Both the position numbers and the translations under genes were made by a program. From assembly GCA_963995505.1 (NCBI GenBank), contig OZ023182.1, forward strand, positions 16,715,619-16,779,618: DNA of 64,000 nucleotides, in the 5' to 3' direction. The DNA comes from Hypericum androsaemum (Eukaryota; Streptophyta; Magnoliopsida; Malpighiales; Hypericaceae). The notes beneath the pieces were generated by a model. The model worked only from the letters and a program-made list of their open reading frames with translations. It had not been told where the DNA came from and did not search any database. Shown piece after piece: positions 11,714 to 23,480 of this stretch; the stretch's first letter is position 1, and each line of letters begins with the position of its first letter.

Positions 11714-12809
11714 TGTTGGGTTTTTAATGAAAGTTCAATGCAAGCCCAAAATGATAAGGCCCAAAGTGAAGGCCCAAAGGGAAATGGAAAAGTGCAATAC
11801 CACATTGGTTAGAGCAAGGAGGATTTTCTTGTTTATAAGGAACTCCACTCCTTACCTCTCAAACTTGGTTGACCACCCAAAGGCTGACCCACCGCTAGCT
11901 GCCTGCGAGGATGGTGCAAAGCACCGTCCGAGCACGAGCACGAGCACGCGCACGCGCGTGTGCATGTGCGTGTGCGCATGGCACATTGGACGCAGGTCGC
12001 AATGGGCGCTTTGTGGCGCACTTGGCACTTCGCACGTGCGCATCGTCGCGAGGAGCTGGAGGTGCCTTAAGTATTTTGCCCGGGTCCGGAGACAGCTGCG
12101 CAACTACCGAAGTGACGAGGAGCTGCGAGCGCCTTTAGGTTGGCCGCCGAAGAGGCACGACGGGCTGGAAAGTCCGGGAGACTTCCAGAAGTCCGAAGGG
12201 CTGTGAAATCCATCACGAAAGGGCGCCAGCGCAGCCTGGGCGCGCCTGGAAGGATCCAGAAGCTACCGAAGGGCCATGAGCGCAGCCAGTCAGCCTGTTG
12301 GCCGAGCGGACGCGTCCCACCGAAGTCCGAAGGGCTGTGAAATCCATCACGAAAGGGCGCCAGCGCAGCCTGGGCGCGCCTGGAAGGATCCAGAAGCTAC
12401 CGAAGGGCCATGAGCGCAGCCAGTCAGCCTGTTGGCCGAGCGGACGCGTCCCTTAGGGGTGGCTGCCTCCCTGCCTCCTCCAGCCTATAAATAGGCCTGC
12501 CCTCCTACCAGAATTCTCATCCCAGCAGCAAGTGCACCTCCTAGCATTGTTGTCTTCTCCTCTCACCCCCGTTCTTCACTTAGAAAAGAGTTCGAAAGTT
12601 CTGGGTATATAAGGGTTCGCCCGAAAGTTTCGAGATACGTGTGCAACGGTCTTGGAAACGCCCTAAACAGTCGTTGTATCTTGGGGACGATTGCCGAAGC
12701 CCGTACCGCACTGAAATATACGGGGCAATCTCGTCTTACGGAGAAAGTGTCCAACACTTGCCTCGACTGAAGTAGATCCTAATCAAGTACACCACTCTGA
12801 CAAACAACA
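11714..12809 (+). repeat. 3' LTR of copia copy 2 (1096 bp)
   Basis: Same ends as LTR 1. It is longer, mostly because of a 134-bp tandem duplication at 12188-12455. A TATA-like CTATAAATAGG box lies at about 12484-12494. Confidence 0.93.
12188..12455 (+). repeat. 134-bp tandem duplication inside the LTR
   Basis: Unit 1 spans 12188-12321 and unit 2 spans 12322-12455. GAAGTCCGAAGGGCTGTGAA restarts at 12322, and GGACGCGTCCC closes both units with a 134-bp offset. By eye the units are identical for about 130 bp. Confidence 0.92.
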
Positions 12810-12814
12810 ACTAG

Positions 12815-14724
12815 TACTACAATCAAACTTCACGAGAAGAAGACAAAAGTGAGCACAATGCTACCACAAAATGCTTAGATCAACTAACATGAATAGATCG
12901 AATAAAATGGTAGATTCAAATTCGATCTCCGGAAATACATAAATATTTTCGGGAAAAAAAACCTAATAACACAACAACCGCTCCAACTGATCCGGCCATT
13001 TAGGGAGAGGACCCATTTTATATGATTACCTTCATCATCATCTTCTTCTTTATTGATATTTTAGAAGGCCGGAGAATCAAAAATCACCTCAAACTTGGTC
13101 TCCTATATATAACTAAGTGCATCAACTTGTTAAAGATGATCCGAGGAAACACGAGACAAGATCAAGATCGAAGCAGGCAAGGCTTGAACCCAGGAGGAAG
13201 CATTGTCTCTTTGAGGGGAACGTTGTCTGGTTCAAGGCTTGAACCGAAATCCATCTATATTTCTTCCCTCTTTCTCCAGTATTTCTTCTCCACTTACCTC
13301 CCGTCCAGATCGATTTTAGGACGATTACTCCGGATCTGTCTTGAAAATCGTTTTCGACGTTGCCACAACATTAAGCAAGCAAAATGGTAGTAGTAACCGT
13401 GTCCTCGGACCAGGCTTCATTCCCCTCAACGACTGCTTCCGCGTGGTCTCATGGAGGAAAGAGGGTGTTCTTTGATCCAGTTCACGAACACTTTGAAGGT
13501 AGATCTCTATATTAGTACCCATCACTTTTCAATTAATTTCTACATCTTTTGTGTTCCTTTTTTTTTCTTTTCTGAGTTCTTGCAGAATTTATGGTAGTGT
13601 AATTACAAGCAGATTGGAGTAATCATGAAGCGTTTTGACAGTTATAGGGTAGACACACTTGGACAGTAATTTTAATCATTGGCTCTTGTTGTAAAAAAAA
13701 AAAGAAGACTAAACAATCCAAGCTTAGGTTATGATTTTTTTTTAAAAGGTAAATTTTTACATATGATTATAATTTCCAATGTTTGAACTTTTAATTTTCT
13801 TAAATTAATATACTCCTTGTGTCGTTATGCTAAATGTCCCTTGGAGGTCAGATTATGATGGCTATTGGGGTTCTTTTTCAGTCTTGATGGATTTTTCGCA
13901 TGACTGCCTTGGGAGAAAACTTGTAACATGTCTGTTTCTTCTAGTGTCACCGTTAAGGTTAGGGAGCTCCGTTCCGTTCACTTCCCTTCTTCTTTTCACA
14001 TTTCACATCCATTTTCTTGCATAGATTTGTACATTTTTTTCATTTCCAGGAGAGCAGATGAAGATGCGTAGACCCTTTTAAGCGAAGCTTGATCCAATAT
14101 AAGTAACTGATGAGTCTGGCTCTTTGATCTGGTTAGTGGGAACTGGGTAGATTTGAAGGGTTCTTCTTTCTTATGCTGGGTAGATTTTTCTTTCAACAGA
14201 ATTTGATTCGAATATTAAGAGACTTAAATTCGCTTAATTAATAGGTTCAAGTCTTACAAATGTAAAAAATATAATCGCCTCTAAAATGCAACCTGGCATT
14301 GCTCGACCTTATAGTAAGAAAACCAAGTGCCTTTAAGATTTCAGCATTACCACAGAGATACATATTCATGCTTATTCTATATGCTTGTGCCATATTACCA
14401 ATATTCTTCCATCAGGGAATATTGTGATGATCTTTATCTAAAGAGAGGCATCTTTCTAGTACCGAGCATGCCACCATATCTTCTGGAGGATTCTCCTTTT
14501 CTTTCTTCTCCTTTAAGCTATCTACCTTAATTTATTTTACACATATAACAAGTGCTTAAAAATTATGTTATTCCAAAAGTTTTAACTGTTATAATTCAAA
14601 TAAATTCACATTGACATGGACATGGTAAGTTAATCAACCATGACAAAGAGAAAGGTTTCTGAGAGTTACTTGCCCTTAAAAACAGCTCGTTGACTTGACA
14701 ACCTAAGACAGAATGCTGCAGCCT
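12815..14724. other. intergenic, AT-rich
   Basis: No convincing gene was found. The only exon-like stretch is ATG at 13384 open to a GT donor at 13499 (38 codons), with no recognisable continuation. Confidence 0.55.
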
Positions 14725-14727
14725 AGA

Positions 14728-15037
14728 TTAGTTATCCACACTTATAAACAGACCCAACTCACTTGCAACTTTCGATGTGGAATTCTCTCCAACATGCCCC
14801 CTCAAACGAAGCCCATCGAGCTGAAATTTGCACGGACTTCAAATTGTCTCTCGTGCTTTCAAAGGCGGGCCGTGCGAGCACAACAGACCATGGGTCTCGT
14901 TAGAACAATTGACTCTGATATCATATAGAAATTTTCATATCTTACCCAAAACCTTAAGGTTGTGAGTAGGTGGATCATCCACTCTTATAAACAGTCTCAA
15001 CTCACTTGCAATTTCTGCTGTGAGATTCTCTCCAACA
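14728..15037 (-). mobile_element. TRIM-like element
   Basis: On the minus strand, two LTR-like starts TGTTGGAGAGAATYYCAC occur at 15037 and 14794. Both continue through GCAAGTGAGTTG and TTTATAAG for about 60-65 bp before diverging. After the first LTR (~112 bp) comes TATCAGAGTC at 14911-14920, close to the initiator-Met tRNA primer site. GAGGGGGCA at 14795-14803, just before the second LTR, fits a polypurine tract. The internal part is only about 120 bp and non-coding. The downstream LTR is truncated or diverged near 14730. Confidence 0.65.
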
Positions 15038-15039
15038 GT

Positions 15040-17385
15040 TTCTGATTCCCAAATAATACTTCTTCTTTTTTTAAATCTTATTCATTGGAACCAGATGCCA
15101 ATTAACATTTTACTCTACCATGGTACTTTTAAATTCTCCTTTACCTGAAGGAAAGGAGAATGGAAGTATTGGGTGAACAGTTATTTAACTAAGACCCGAT
15201 TTTTTTTACTAAAATCGAGTGTTGTCACACTTGTTCAGAGAATAATTTTTTAAAAGATATTTTTAATATTTTAGATATTTAAACTCAATTTTTTTCAGCT
15301 CTCTCTTTTACTTTAGTCTGTCCAAAATCTAATTCAATTCAATCCCGCGCACAAACTATAAAAAGTCTTCTTCTTTTTTTGCCAAGGAAGTAAAAGTAGT
15401 CCTTCCACATTGCATGTAATTAGAACTACTCAAAGAGGATGCAACTTTTCCGTTGCTAGCTCTTCACAAGTACCAGCGAGGAAAAATAAAATAAAATGTA
15501 TAAAATAACTTTTCCATTTATTATTATTTTTTTTAGAATGATGATGATGCCAATATTTACAATATTTTTCCTCCAAAAAAATATTACAATATTGGTGATG
15601 GAGCGGCATTGTGCCTCGTGGGGGGATGTGTTTGTTTCCTGTTCCCTGGAAAGTAAAATTCCTCAGTCATTAAGTTGGGTAACTTGTAATAGAAGCATTG
15701 TGTATCTTCTTTACAACCGTACCGTCTCAGCACCAGCTCATCAAGAATCTTATTATTGGGTTCATTGTCCTTTTCTTGAAGGAAGGAAGAACCGCCCAAG
15801 ACGGGAATTTCTATGCCAAAATTAATCCATGTTATACTTTAAAAAAATTATTTTATCAACGAGACTCGGTGTAAGTAATACAAGAATCGTACTTAAATAA
15901 CCCGACTGTAAATCGTAATACTATGTTGGCTTCATACGAATAAAGTACACATTTTAAACCCAAAATTAACAAGTATGTGGATTTTTAGATTATAAAAAAA
16001 TACATGGTACTTTCAACTAGCAACATAATTTACTTATAAAAAAAGTAACGTAGTAATTTAAACGCGTCCACTCAAAAAAATCACATTTTGAACTAGTGGG
16101 CTGAAGTTTGGACAATTTGCTTAGATCCCTTAAAAACAGCTTGATTTTAAGTATCATAAGTTAAAAAATTAATTTACCTTAGATCCATCCTTAATTTGCT
16201 TCTAATCTTATAAACAAGACCGATTCCCAAAGCCGCTTAGTGATGTGGGAACCACGGTGCAGGTTTTGTCTCCGAGTATATACCCCAAGATGGTCGTTTA
16301 CTACTTACAGGAAATTGTTTTTAGGATCTGAGCTTTTGCGATTTCTGTGAATGTTCCCATCAATTTATTTATTGACACAATAAAAGTCTTTTTGGACGAT
16401 ATATAATTTTCCTTTCGAACATGGCTTACAATTGCCTTGCATGAACAGTTTTAATGATCTTGGCAGTTCTGCCTTCGTTTAGCTAGCAGCATCCTTTTGC
16501 AGGTGAGGCAGGAGAAACAGTAGAATTGATCGGTTCTTTCGAGAAGTGGCTCTCTTATTGATGTTTTCACATTCGTAAAAACTCAAAATTCATGACATTT
16601 TTTATCGTTAAATCAAAATTTTTTCTAGTAAATCTAAATCATTTTTTCTATACTTTACAATCTGCTTGAGATTGAATCATGAACCTTTATCAATTTTTGT
16701 ATACGTCTTGTGCTATTAGTTCAAACCATCCATCAGTCGATTCCTCTCACTTAAATCTACTCACATTTGAATATGCTGTTTGGCAATGATGATTGAGGTA
16801 GTTGACTATTGATTGAGTCCAAATTAGCACTTCTGTTTATGCTGTTTCTCTAAAAGACTCCAAAGAGCTTCTATAACATGTTCGTATCGATTGCCCATAT
16901 TACTCTTGAAATATGATTATTTATATGATAACTCGATTAGCATTTAAAAAATAATTTGTTCCTGAATTTGTATATTGTAGTTCATAAGTACTTTATTTTA
17001 TGAACTACACAAGCTTCAAAATGGAATGCTAGCGTCATGTTTTAGTTTTGAACTATTAATTAATTTTTTTTTAATCACTTTAATACTTTAAGATTTGTTG
17101 ACTTTTTGACCAAATATCTAGTGGTTCAAAATTTTCTTCTGGCAAGCATTCAGTTTGAAATATGAATAACAAAGATTACACAAAAAGTAATAATGAGATT
17201 TGCAACTTAATTATGAAAATGGGTCAACTGAGGGCTAAACATCGAATATAGGCGTGTATGCGAAAGTTTGAGGGTAGCTCCGAAAGAGACTCCACAATGT
17301 CAAATGACAGAGTGTTTACTTGTAGGCGCCAGATTTGGTGCTAGACATGTATTTTTGTCGAGAATCGTTCTGAAACATGCACTGA
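15040..17385. other. intergenic, AT-rich
   Basis: No gene was recognised. A stretch at about 16200-16260 (TTATAAACAAGACC ... GATGTGGGAACC, inverted) resembles the promoter part of another TRIM/copia LTR, too short to define. Confidence 0.5.
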
Positions 17386-17389
17386 GTTG

Positions 17390-17635
17390 GTCAGTTATGA
17401 TATAATAGATCACTCAGTTATGATACAATAGGTCACTCAGTTACAATGCAATGGGTCGTCCAAAGCAGTCCCAATTTTTCGTGGCACACGCGGTGGGTCG
17501 CCCAGTTATGATACAATAGGTCGCCCAGTTATGATACAATGGGTCGCCCGAAGCAGTCCCAATTTTTTAGGAACACTCGTTGATTCGTTTAGTTATGATA
17601 CAATGGTTCGCGCAGTTATGATGCAATAGATTGGG
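17390..17635 (+). repeat. 22-bp minisatellite with ~108-bp higher-order unit
   Basis: The core unit GGTCGCCCAGTTATGATACA (with AT following) recurs two or three times, then a linker AAGCAGTCCCAATTTTT plus about 20 bp, and the whole block repeats. Copies run from 17390 to 17635 with point differences. Confidence 0.85.
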
Positions 17636-17639
17636 TATA

Positions 17640-18820
17640 GGACGGTCTTAGAAACAAGGTTCTATGACCAAATCCGGTCCCTTACTTGTAAGGGTATTAT
17701 TTATTTCATAATATTCGTTGTTAAAAATAAATTAAGGTTCGTCGGTGTTGCATTTATTTCCTTTGGTATGTGCAAAAAAAAAAGATCTCGATAAAGATTT
17801 AATGCTTTCAGATTTTTAATGAAGAATCTGTGTGTGTATTTTATAATGTTGCGAAGTGTTGCATCCCATCCCATCCCATCAAAAAGAAGTGTTGCATAAT
17901 ACAACTACATTAACTTGGTAATGGAACAATATTCATATAACAATGGAACTACGGCGAAAAGAATCAGGGAAAATGTGAAAAAATTTAGAAATTTTTTTGA
18001 AATAGAATTTAGATTGAATCTTGTTGTTATAGGTATTGCACTGATCGATGCCGATATTTTTTTATGATGCAATTTTCCCCAAAAAGTTTTACCGCTCAGA
18101 GTTTTGACGAGATTGGTTAGTTGCAACCTCGCAAATAGCGCAAGGATTTTCCGATAATAAATACAATTTTTATTACCAAAAATAATTAAACTAGAGAAGT
18201 TTTAGTTCAGCAAACAATAAATAACTAGATATGGCATGCCAGTATAGGAAAAGTGAGTTTTTCTTATTAGCAACAACAAGATTTGGTTCCTCTTTCGTTT
18301 TCGCCGAACTTAAATAATTTGACACAATAGTATATATCCCAGCTGTATATGAGTCATCGAGAGGTATTCCGAAAAGGGGAAAAAAATCTCTCCTGAAATT
18401 AATTAAATTATTAAGTTCGATCTGTAAAATCTGCTGAATTTAATTAACTAAATTAATTAAAAATCTCTTGAACTAATCGGGAAATGATTAAGAAACTAAC
18501 ACGACCTTTCGAAAGCGGTATTAGCTCTCGTACGTGTTACCAAATAGCTGGATTTTAATTCAAATGGAATTATTGTAATAATTAATTGTATTTAAGAGTT
18601 TTTAATTAGGAAACATTGACCAATGAAAATTGCCAGTGGAACTTTTGGAGAAAAACTAATTGTATTAGAAAAATTCAATGAGTTGAGTTATAATTGTATT
18701 GAAGAGTTTTTTTTTTCCTTCAAAAAAAATTTAACACCTCCTCTATAATCCTACTTTATTTTTTAAAACTTATGAAATTAAAGTCGAAAATTGTCAAACC
18801 CAAAATGAAATCACTCGTTC
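17640..18820. other. intergenic, AT-rich
   Basis: No gene was seen. ATCCC repeats occur at about 17864-17880. Confidence 0.55.
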
Positions 18821-18837
18821 CCCATTAAGAATACCAC

Positions 18838-18945
18838 AAACCAAACAAACTTCTTCTCTCCTCTCTCCTCTCTCTCTCTCTTAAAATTTCCTTCCCCATT
18901 GACAAAGACATATTCTCTCCTCCACCTCTCTCTCTCTTCCAATTA
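18838..18945 (+). promoter_or_regulatory. CT-rich 5' leader/promoter of the membrane-protein gene
   Basis: Long CT-rich tracts (CTTCTTCTCTCCTCTCTCCT and CTCTCTCTC repeats) about 300 bp before the ATG are typical of plant core promoters and 5' UTRs. No clear TATA box was seen. Confidence 0.35.
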
Positions 18946-19206
18946 ACTCCTTGCACCGGTGGAACCAGCCTGGTTTTCCCCGCCGGCTGGCCCAATCCAA
19001 GGGGAGAGAAAGTTGTCATCATCTCCAATTTGATCCCACTTCTCTCCCCACCCGCCCTTCTCAAATTAATTCCCATTAAAAAAATAAAAAAACATCAACG
19101 AAAATACTATGTTCTTTTCCTCCCATGTCTTTCACCGCCATAAAATTCTCCTCCACCAACGCCGTCGCGTCTGATCGATCCACCGGGAGGTGGGCGTTCC
19201 AGTGCC

Positions 19207-20151
19207 ATGTTAGACTTGCCCTTAGCGCCAATCCTCCTCACGACGCTCATAGATTTGACCACGTTCGGCCTTTTGTTAGGAATCTTGGTGCTCTCTCTAA
19301 TAAGCTTGGCCTTCGTATTCTTCCTAACCCTAAAGTCGCGAACCTCCCGCCATCTCCAGAACTTCAACGCCCTCTGGACGGTCCGGTTCCTCCTCGTCCT
19401 CTTCATCCTCCTCTGGTCCCTCAACGAGCTCGTCCGGTCCCCGCTCGTCCGCAGGCGCTACCTCTACCCGCTCTTCCCCTCCCTGACGACACGTCAGCAG
19501 GTCCGCCTTTGTTCCCTCCAGGTCGCGCTCTCGCTCGGGCTGTTCGAGCCCGGGTTCCTCGTCACCCTCCTCTTCCTCGTCAACGTCTCCGTCAAGAAGA
19601 CCACCCCGAGTAGGTCATGGGCCCTCGTGTTCTTCTGCGCCACCTGCCTCCCCGTCCTCGCCTGCCAGATCGTCTTCCTCTACGTCTCCGACCTCGAGCT
19701 CCGCCTCCCGGAGGTGTTCCGCCGGAGCTCGGCGACCAGGAACGACGTCGTCCTCTGTGGGTACCCCCTCATAAACACGATCATCTTCGGGGCCTTCTCC
19801 GGATGGTACTGCCTTTGCTTCTCCCTCTCCAGCTTCAAGGTGGTGAGGCTCGTCATCAACAAGGGCCTCAGGTCGCGTATTTACGGATTGGCCATCGCCA
19901 CGATGGTCTCTCTGCCCCTTCAAGTGATCGCCCTGGGGTTGTCCTCGCTGTGGCGGCCGGACCAGGAGGCCCCGTTCGGGGCAATGACGCTTCTCGTTCT
20001 GTTGTTCACCTCGGTTTTGGCGGCCGTGGGGGAGGGCATTGTGGTAATTAAGCCGATCATCGACTCGCTGGTGGCAGGGGACGAGCTTTCCCCGTGGCTC
20101 TCAGGGTCTCGGAGATTGCCGTCGTCGTCGTTGCCGGACTCTCCTGCATGA
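19207..20151 (+). CDS. seven-helix plant membrane protein, unknown function
   Basis: A single-exon gene of 314 aa, starting MLDLPLAPILLTTLIDLT. Hydrophobic segments lie at about residues 20-42, 55-74, 102-125, 138-161, 184-208, 224-246 and 256-280, giving seven predicted helices. The C-terminus (SPWLSGSRRLPSSSLPDSPA) is polar and probably cytosolic. A conserved-looking stretch is FNALWTVRFLLVLFILLW, then LNELVRSPLVRR. I recognise it only as a plant-type uncharacterised multi-pass membrane protein; I recall Arabidopsis relatives such as At1g10660 and At5g62960 but could not check. It is much more GC-rich than its surroundings, as is common for intronless plant genes. The ATG was chosen because it is the first in this frame and no helix precedes it. 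Confidence 0.85.
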   Translation: MLDLPLAPILLTTLIDLTTFGLLLGILVLSLISLAFVFFLTLKSRTSRHLQNFNALWTVRFLLVLFILLWSLNELVRSPLVRRRYLYPLFPSLTTRQQVRLCSLQVALSLGLFEPGFLVTLLFLVNVSVKKTTPSRSWALVFFCATCLPVLACQIVFLYVSDLELRLPEVFRRSSATRNDVVLCGYPLINTIIFGAFSGWYCLCFSLSSFKVVRLVINKGLRSRIYGLAIATMVSLPLQVIALGLSSLWRPDQEAPFGAMTLLVLLFTSVLAAVGEGIVVIKPIIDSLVAGDELSPWLSGSRRLPSSSLPDSPA

Positions 20152-21560
20152 TCTATGATGGCTGGGTGGTCGGTCGTTTGGTTCTCAATGTGTGTGCTGG
20201 GTCGGTGGTTTGTTAACGGGGAAAGGTACCAAGATGTGGACGTTTGATGAGCTTTATGTATGATTATGGAAAATGAGAAATTAGGAGGATGTTACTGTTG
20301 GGATTATTATGGCTCGCTGGATCAATTTTCTTGTTTACGGGAGAGAAAATAATCAGATTTTAGATGAATTAATTTAGAGTTAATTAGTCAAGAAGTGGTA
20401 AATTGCGGTAATTTTGTTTCTTTGTTCTTTGATTGCTCGTCTTCTGGAATTTTTAAGATCTGTTCACTATCTATTGAGTGGTTTTATCCATTTTTTATTA
20501 TTTCTTTGGGAAAATGATGAAGTATTCATTTTTCATCAAATTTTGAATTAATGCTCTTTATGTTGATGTAAAAATGTACAGAATGCCGGAATAATTTCAT
20601 CGGACAAATCATGGAAATCCGATTCTGTTACTCCGATAGGTAGAACAGTTGATATCCCAATTTCATTTGCCGTTCACAATTGTAATCTTTTTTTTTTCTC
20701 TTTCAAAATGAGGACGGCACCATATTGGAGCTTTATTTCATGCTCAAAACAGGATGTACCATGAATGGTAGATGATTGTAGTTCAAAAGACTAATTAGCA
20801 ATCCATTGCCTTTAAATATAGAGTTTGATAGTTCAAATTGACGACGAAGCATTATACGACTCTTATCTTATATCTTTGTTGAGTAAAACACTAAAATGTG
20901 CAAAATCCCCGCACAATCTTTGTGATAGATTTCATTTTTTATGATTCAACTGATTTAGTTTTGAGACTTCCTCTCAATGCTCTAACGCTTACATTAAATA
21001 TGGATCAAACTGTGTTAGAATTTCTAAATCCTGCTCATGTACCATTTTTAATTTTTTGATAGATAAATATTTACACCATAATTATATTTGTTTGGATTTG
21101 AAAACTTAAAATATTTTGAAGTCTTATATGGCAAAGAACCGACATAAAGGTGTCAAACTTTTTTGTAGACGTGATCCCTGTAGTAATTTGTGAAGGTCGA
21201 CTTGCGTCCCGCTAGACGGGTGAGAAGAATTTAAACAAAACAAAGCAACCGGACACTTAATTGTTCATATTGTATGGAATTTTTTTTATAAGTAAAATTT
21301 ATTTATTAATAGTAATATTTATGCAAAAAAAAAATTTTACGAGATTACAAAACGATTAATTTCAGTAGGAAAAAATAACGATAAAAAAATAAATACTTTA
21401 TCTTGACGTTAAAATCGTTTGATTAATTTCACGCTTTCACTCTTACAAACTTCCTATTACAAACGAGTTGTAATTAGGTATTGGACTTGGTAGTTATTGT
21501 ATACCCGTTCACAAACGAGTAGAGGGTAGATTTCAAATTAGAAAAAAAACTAGAAAGAAA
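20152..21560. other. 3' flank and intergenic
   Basis: AT-rich, with no gene or clear repeat. Confidence 0.55.
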
Positions 21561-21564
21561 CCAT

Positions 21565-22795
21565 TCAAGTAGTGGAAGGTGATATTGCCAGTGAGTCTGC
21601 AGTCTTACCAACTTCATCAACAAACACTGCTTCTATTATTGCCCACCATTCTTTTGGAAGGAGAGGTTGGAGTAGTGTCCAGTCCCATCCTTGATCGTCT
21701 GACCGGTAGTCACAAACTAGATTTTCCATGTGTTCTGAAGGGATCTGGAGGTCGTAGCTGGCTAGAGCGTCGTACCCAGGGATCCAAGCATCTCTCCAGA
21801 AACTAGTCTGTGTGCCATCCCCCACCTTCTTTTTGCTTGCAGCTTTTAGTAGCCCAGAAACCTTGGTGATTCCAGCCCATATGGCCGATTGTCTTGCATG
21901 GGGGACCGGAGGAGCAAGCAGATTAGTATTTCGCCTGTACTTTCTTGTTAGAATTTGAGCCCAAAGAGTATCCTAGTGTGTAAGCATTCGCCAACTTAGC
22001 TTGGCTAGGAGTGCATCGTTTGCTTCGCGGGCGCTCCGGATTCTGAGTCCTCCCATGGATTTAGGTTTGCATATTTCCTTTCACTTGACCAGATGTATGT
22101 GTTTCAATTCTTCGGTATCTCCCCATATGAACTCCCTACAGATTTTATCTAGCTTGTCGCAGAGGTTTCTGGGAAGATAAACAACCTGCATAGCATAACA
22201 AGGTAGGGTTGCAATAACTGAGCGGGTCAGAGTTATTCTTCCCGCCATAGTGAGGTTCTTAGACTTCCAGCCTGCAAGTCTTGATTGCGCCTTCTCAACG
22301 ATGTATCTGAAGGTGTCCGTGGTGACTCTCGAATGGAGAGCAGGAATCCCAAGATACTTACCTAGGTCATTGGTAGTGCGAATGCCCAACCGCCTGCTTA
22401 GTCTCCGTGTGGTTGTCGTCGGTAAATTTGGAGAGAAGAAAACACGAGATTTTTCCTCGTTGATTTTCTGTCCCGAAGCTGCACAAAATCTTTGGAGTCC
22501 TTGCTTGATGAGCTCCACTTGTTCCAGTGATGCTTCCGCGAAAAGGACCACGTGATCAGTAAAAAGGAGGTGGGTTACCGCCGGTCCTTGCCTCGTGAGC
22601 TTGATGGGCTTCTATTGCTTCCGATGAGCGACCTCAGATATCCAATGGGTCAGTCTTTCCATGCATAATACGAAAAGATATGGTGAAATTGAGTCGCCCT
22701 GGCGTAGTCCTCTTGTTGGCACAAATTGTTCTGACATCTCCCCACTCCACATAACACGCATCGTCGTCCCTGAGTCTATCATTGTCGCACAAGGG
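21565..22795 (-). mobile_element. LINE (L1-type) reverse transcriptase fragment, dead
   Basis: On the minus strand the order is SEQFVPTRGLRQGDSISPYL (22760 down), LLFTDHVVLFAEAS, QKINEEKSRVFFS, YLGIPALHSRV, AGWKSKNLTMAGRITL, FIWGDTEELKHIHLVK, GGLRIRSAREANDALLAKLS and GTQTSFWRDAWIPG. This is the usual plant L1 RT palm-thumb order. It is broken by at least three in-frame stops (near 22613, 22079 and 21974). The catalytic FADD box reads FTDH, so the enzyme would be dead. The 5' part (endonuclease) and the RNase H end are missing. Confidence 0.9.
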
Positions 22796-23480
22796 GAGAA
22801 TTGATATACAAGAAATATGTTGACAAGGGTGACACAAAGGTACAGACTACAGAGGAGCCGAACAAGGAAGCTCGGGCAATGGGCCTGACTTTTAAAAGGC
22901 AGGGCCCACAGACCAAAACATTGGAGATTATAGATGCCCAATCAGCAACCTTCCAACAAGGAGAATTGGATCACGAGTATCCTCGCGTACAAGGACACCT
23001 TCGATTAAAGTTAAAGAACTCGGACGATTCTCTTACAAGGCAAGAAGTTAACGTACTCGGTTAATCAAGATATGTGATATTATAGATTCGCCAATGATAG
23101 CAAATCTTAACCCAAGATTGGTAGCACATCAAAGCGACATGAATATGGCACTTTGGGATCTCACAAAAAGATTTTGCGTGGCATGGGAAGGAAACGTCGT
23201 AACTAGAAATTGTCACTAGCACGAGCGCCAGAAAAATAATTCCTATCTAGTTTGCATTCTGCTAAATAAATATGTGTAGAGTAGACACTTTCAGTGGTGA
23301 GCAGATTGCTGGTAGCGCGAACAACCCCTAAATCCCAAACATTTTACCCCCTTCTGCACGAACACAATAGTCAATAAGGGGTGAATGCGGCAGAGGATGA
23401 ACAAATGTCAGAAAATATTAATCTAATAGTAGTCAAGTGAGTATCACTTAGTTGTTAATTAAAAAATTAATTGTTTTTAT
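22796..23480. other. unassigned sequence between LINE and LTR element
   Basis: An 87-codon plus-strand frame at 22801-23064 has no recognised similarity and no ATG context that convinces. The stretch is less AT-rich than its neighbours and may be transposon-derived. Confidence 0.4.

Larger units (their letters stand above)
8838..12809 (+). mobile_element. Ty1/copia retrotransposon, internally deleted (copy 2)
   Basis: The element is bounded by a 5-bp target-site duplication ACTAG (8833-8837 and 12810-12814) and by TGTTGGG / CAAACAACA termini. The 5' LTR is cut at about 9112 and joined directly to integrase sequence ([18 protein letters not shown]), so the rest of the LTR, primer-binding site, gag and protease are missing. 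Within integrase a second deletion removes most of the core. RT, RNase H, the 3' non-coding part and the 3' LTR are kept. It is in the same orientation as copy 1. It cannot move by itself. Confidence 0.95.

Noticed and set aside
16200..16265. Second TRIM/copia LTR-like promoter piece
   Set aside because: Only about 50 bp resemble one; no ends could be placed.
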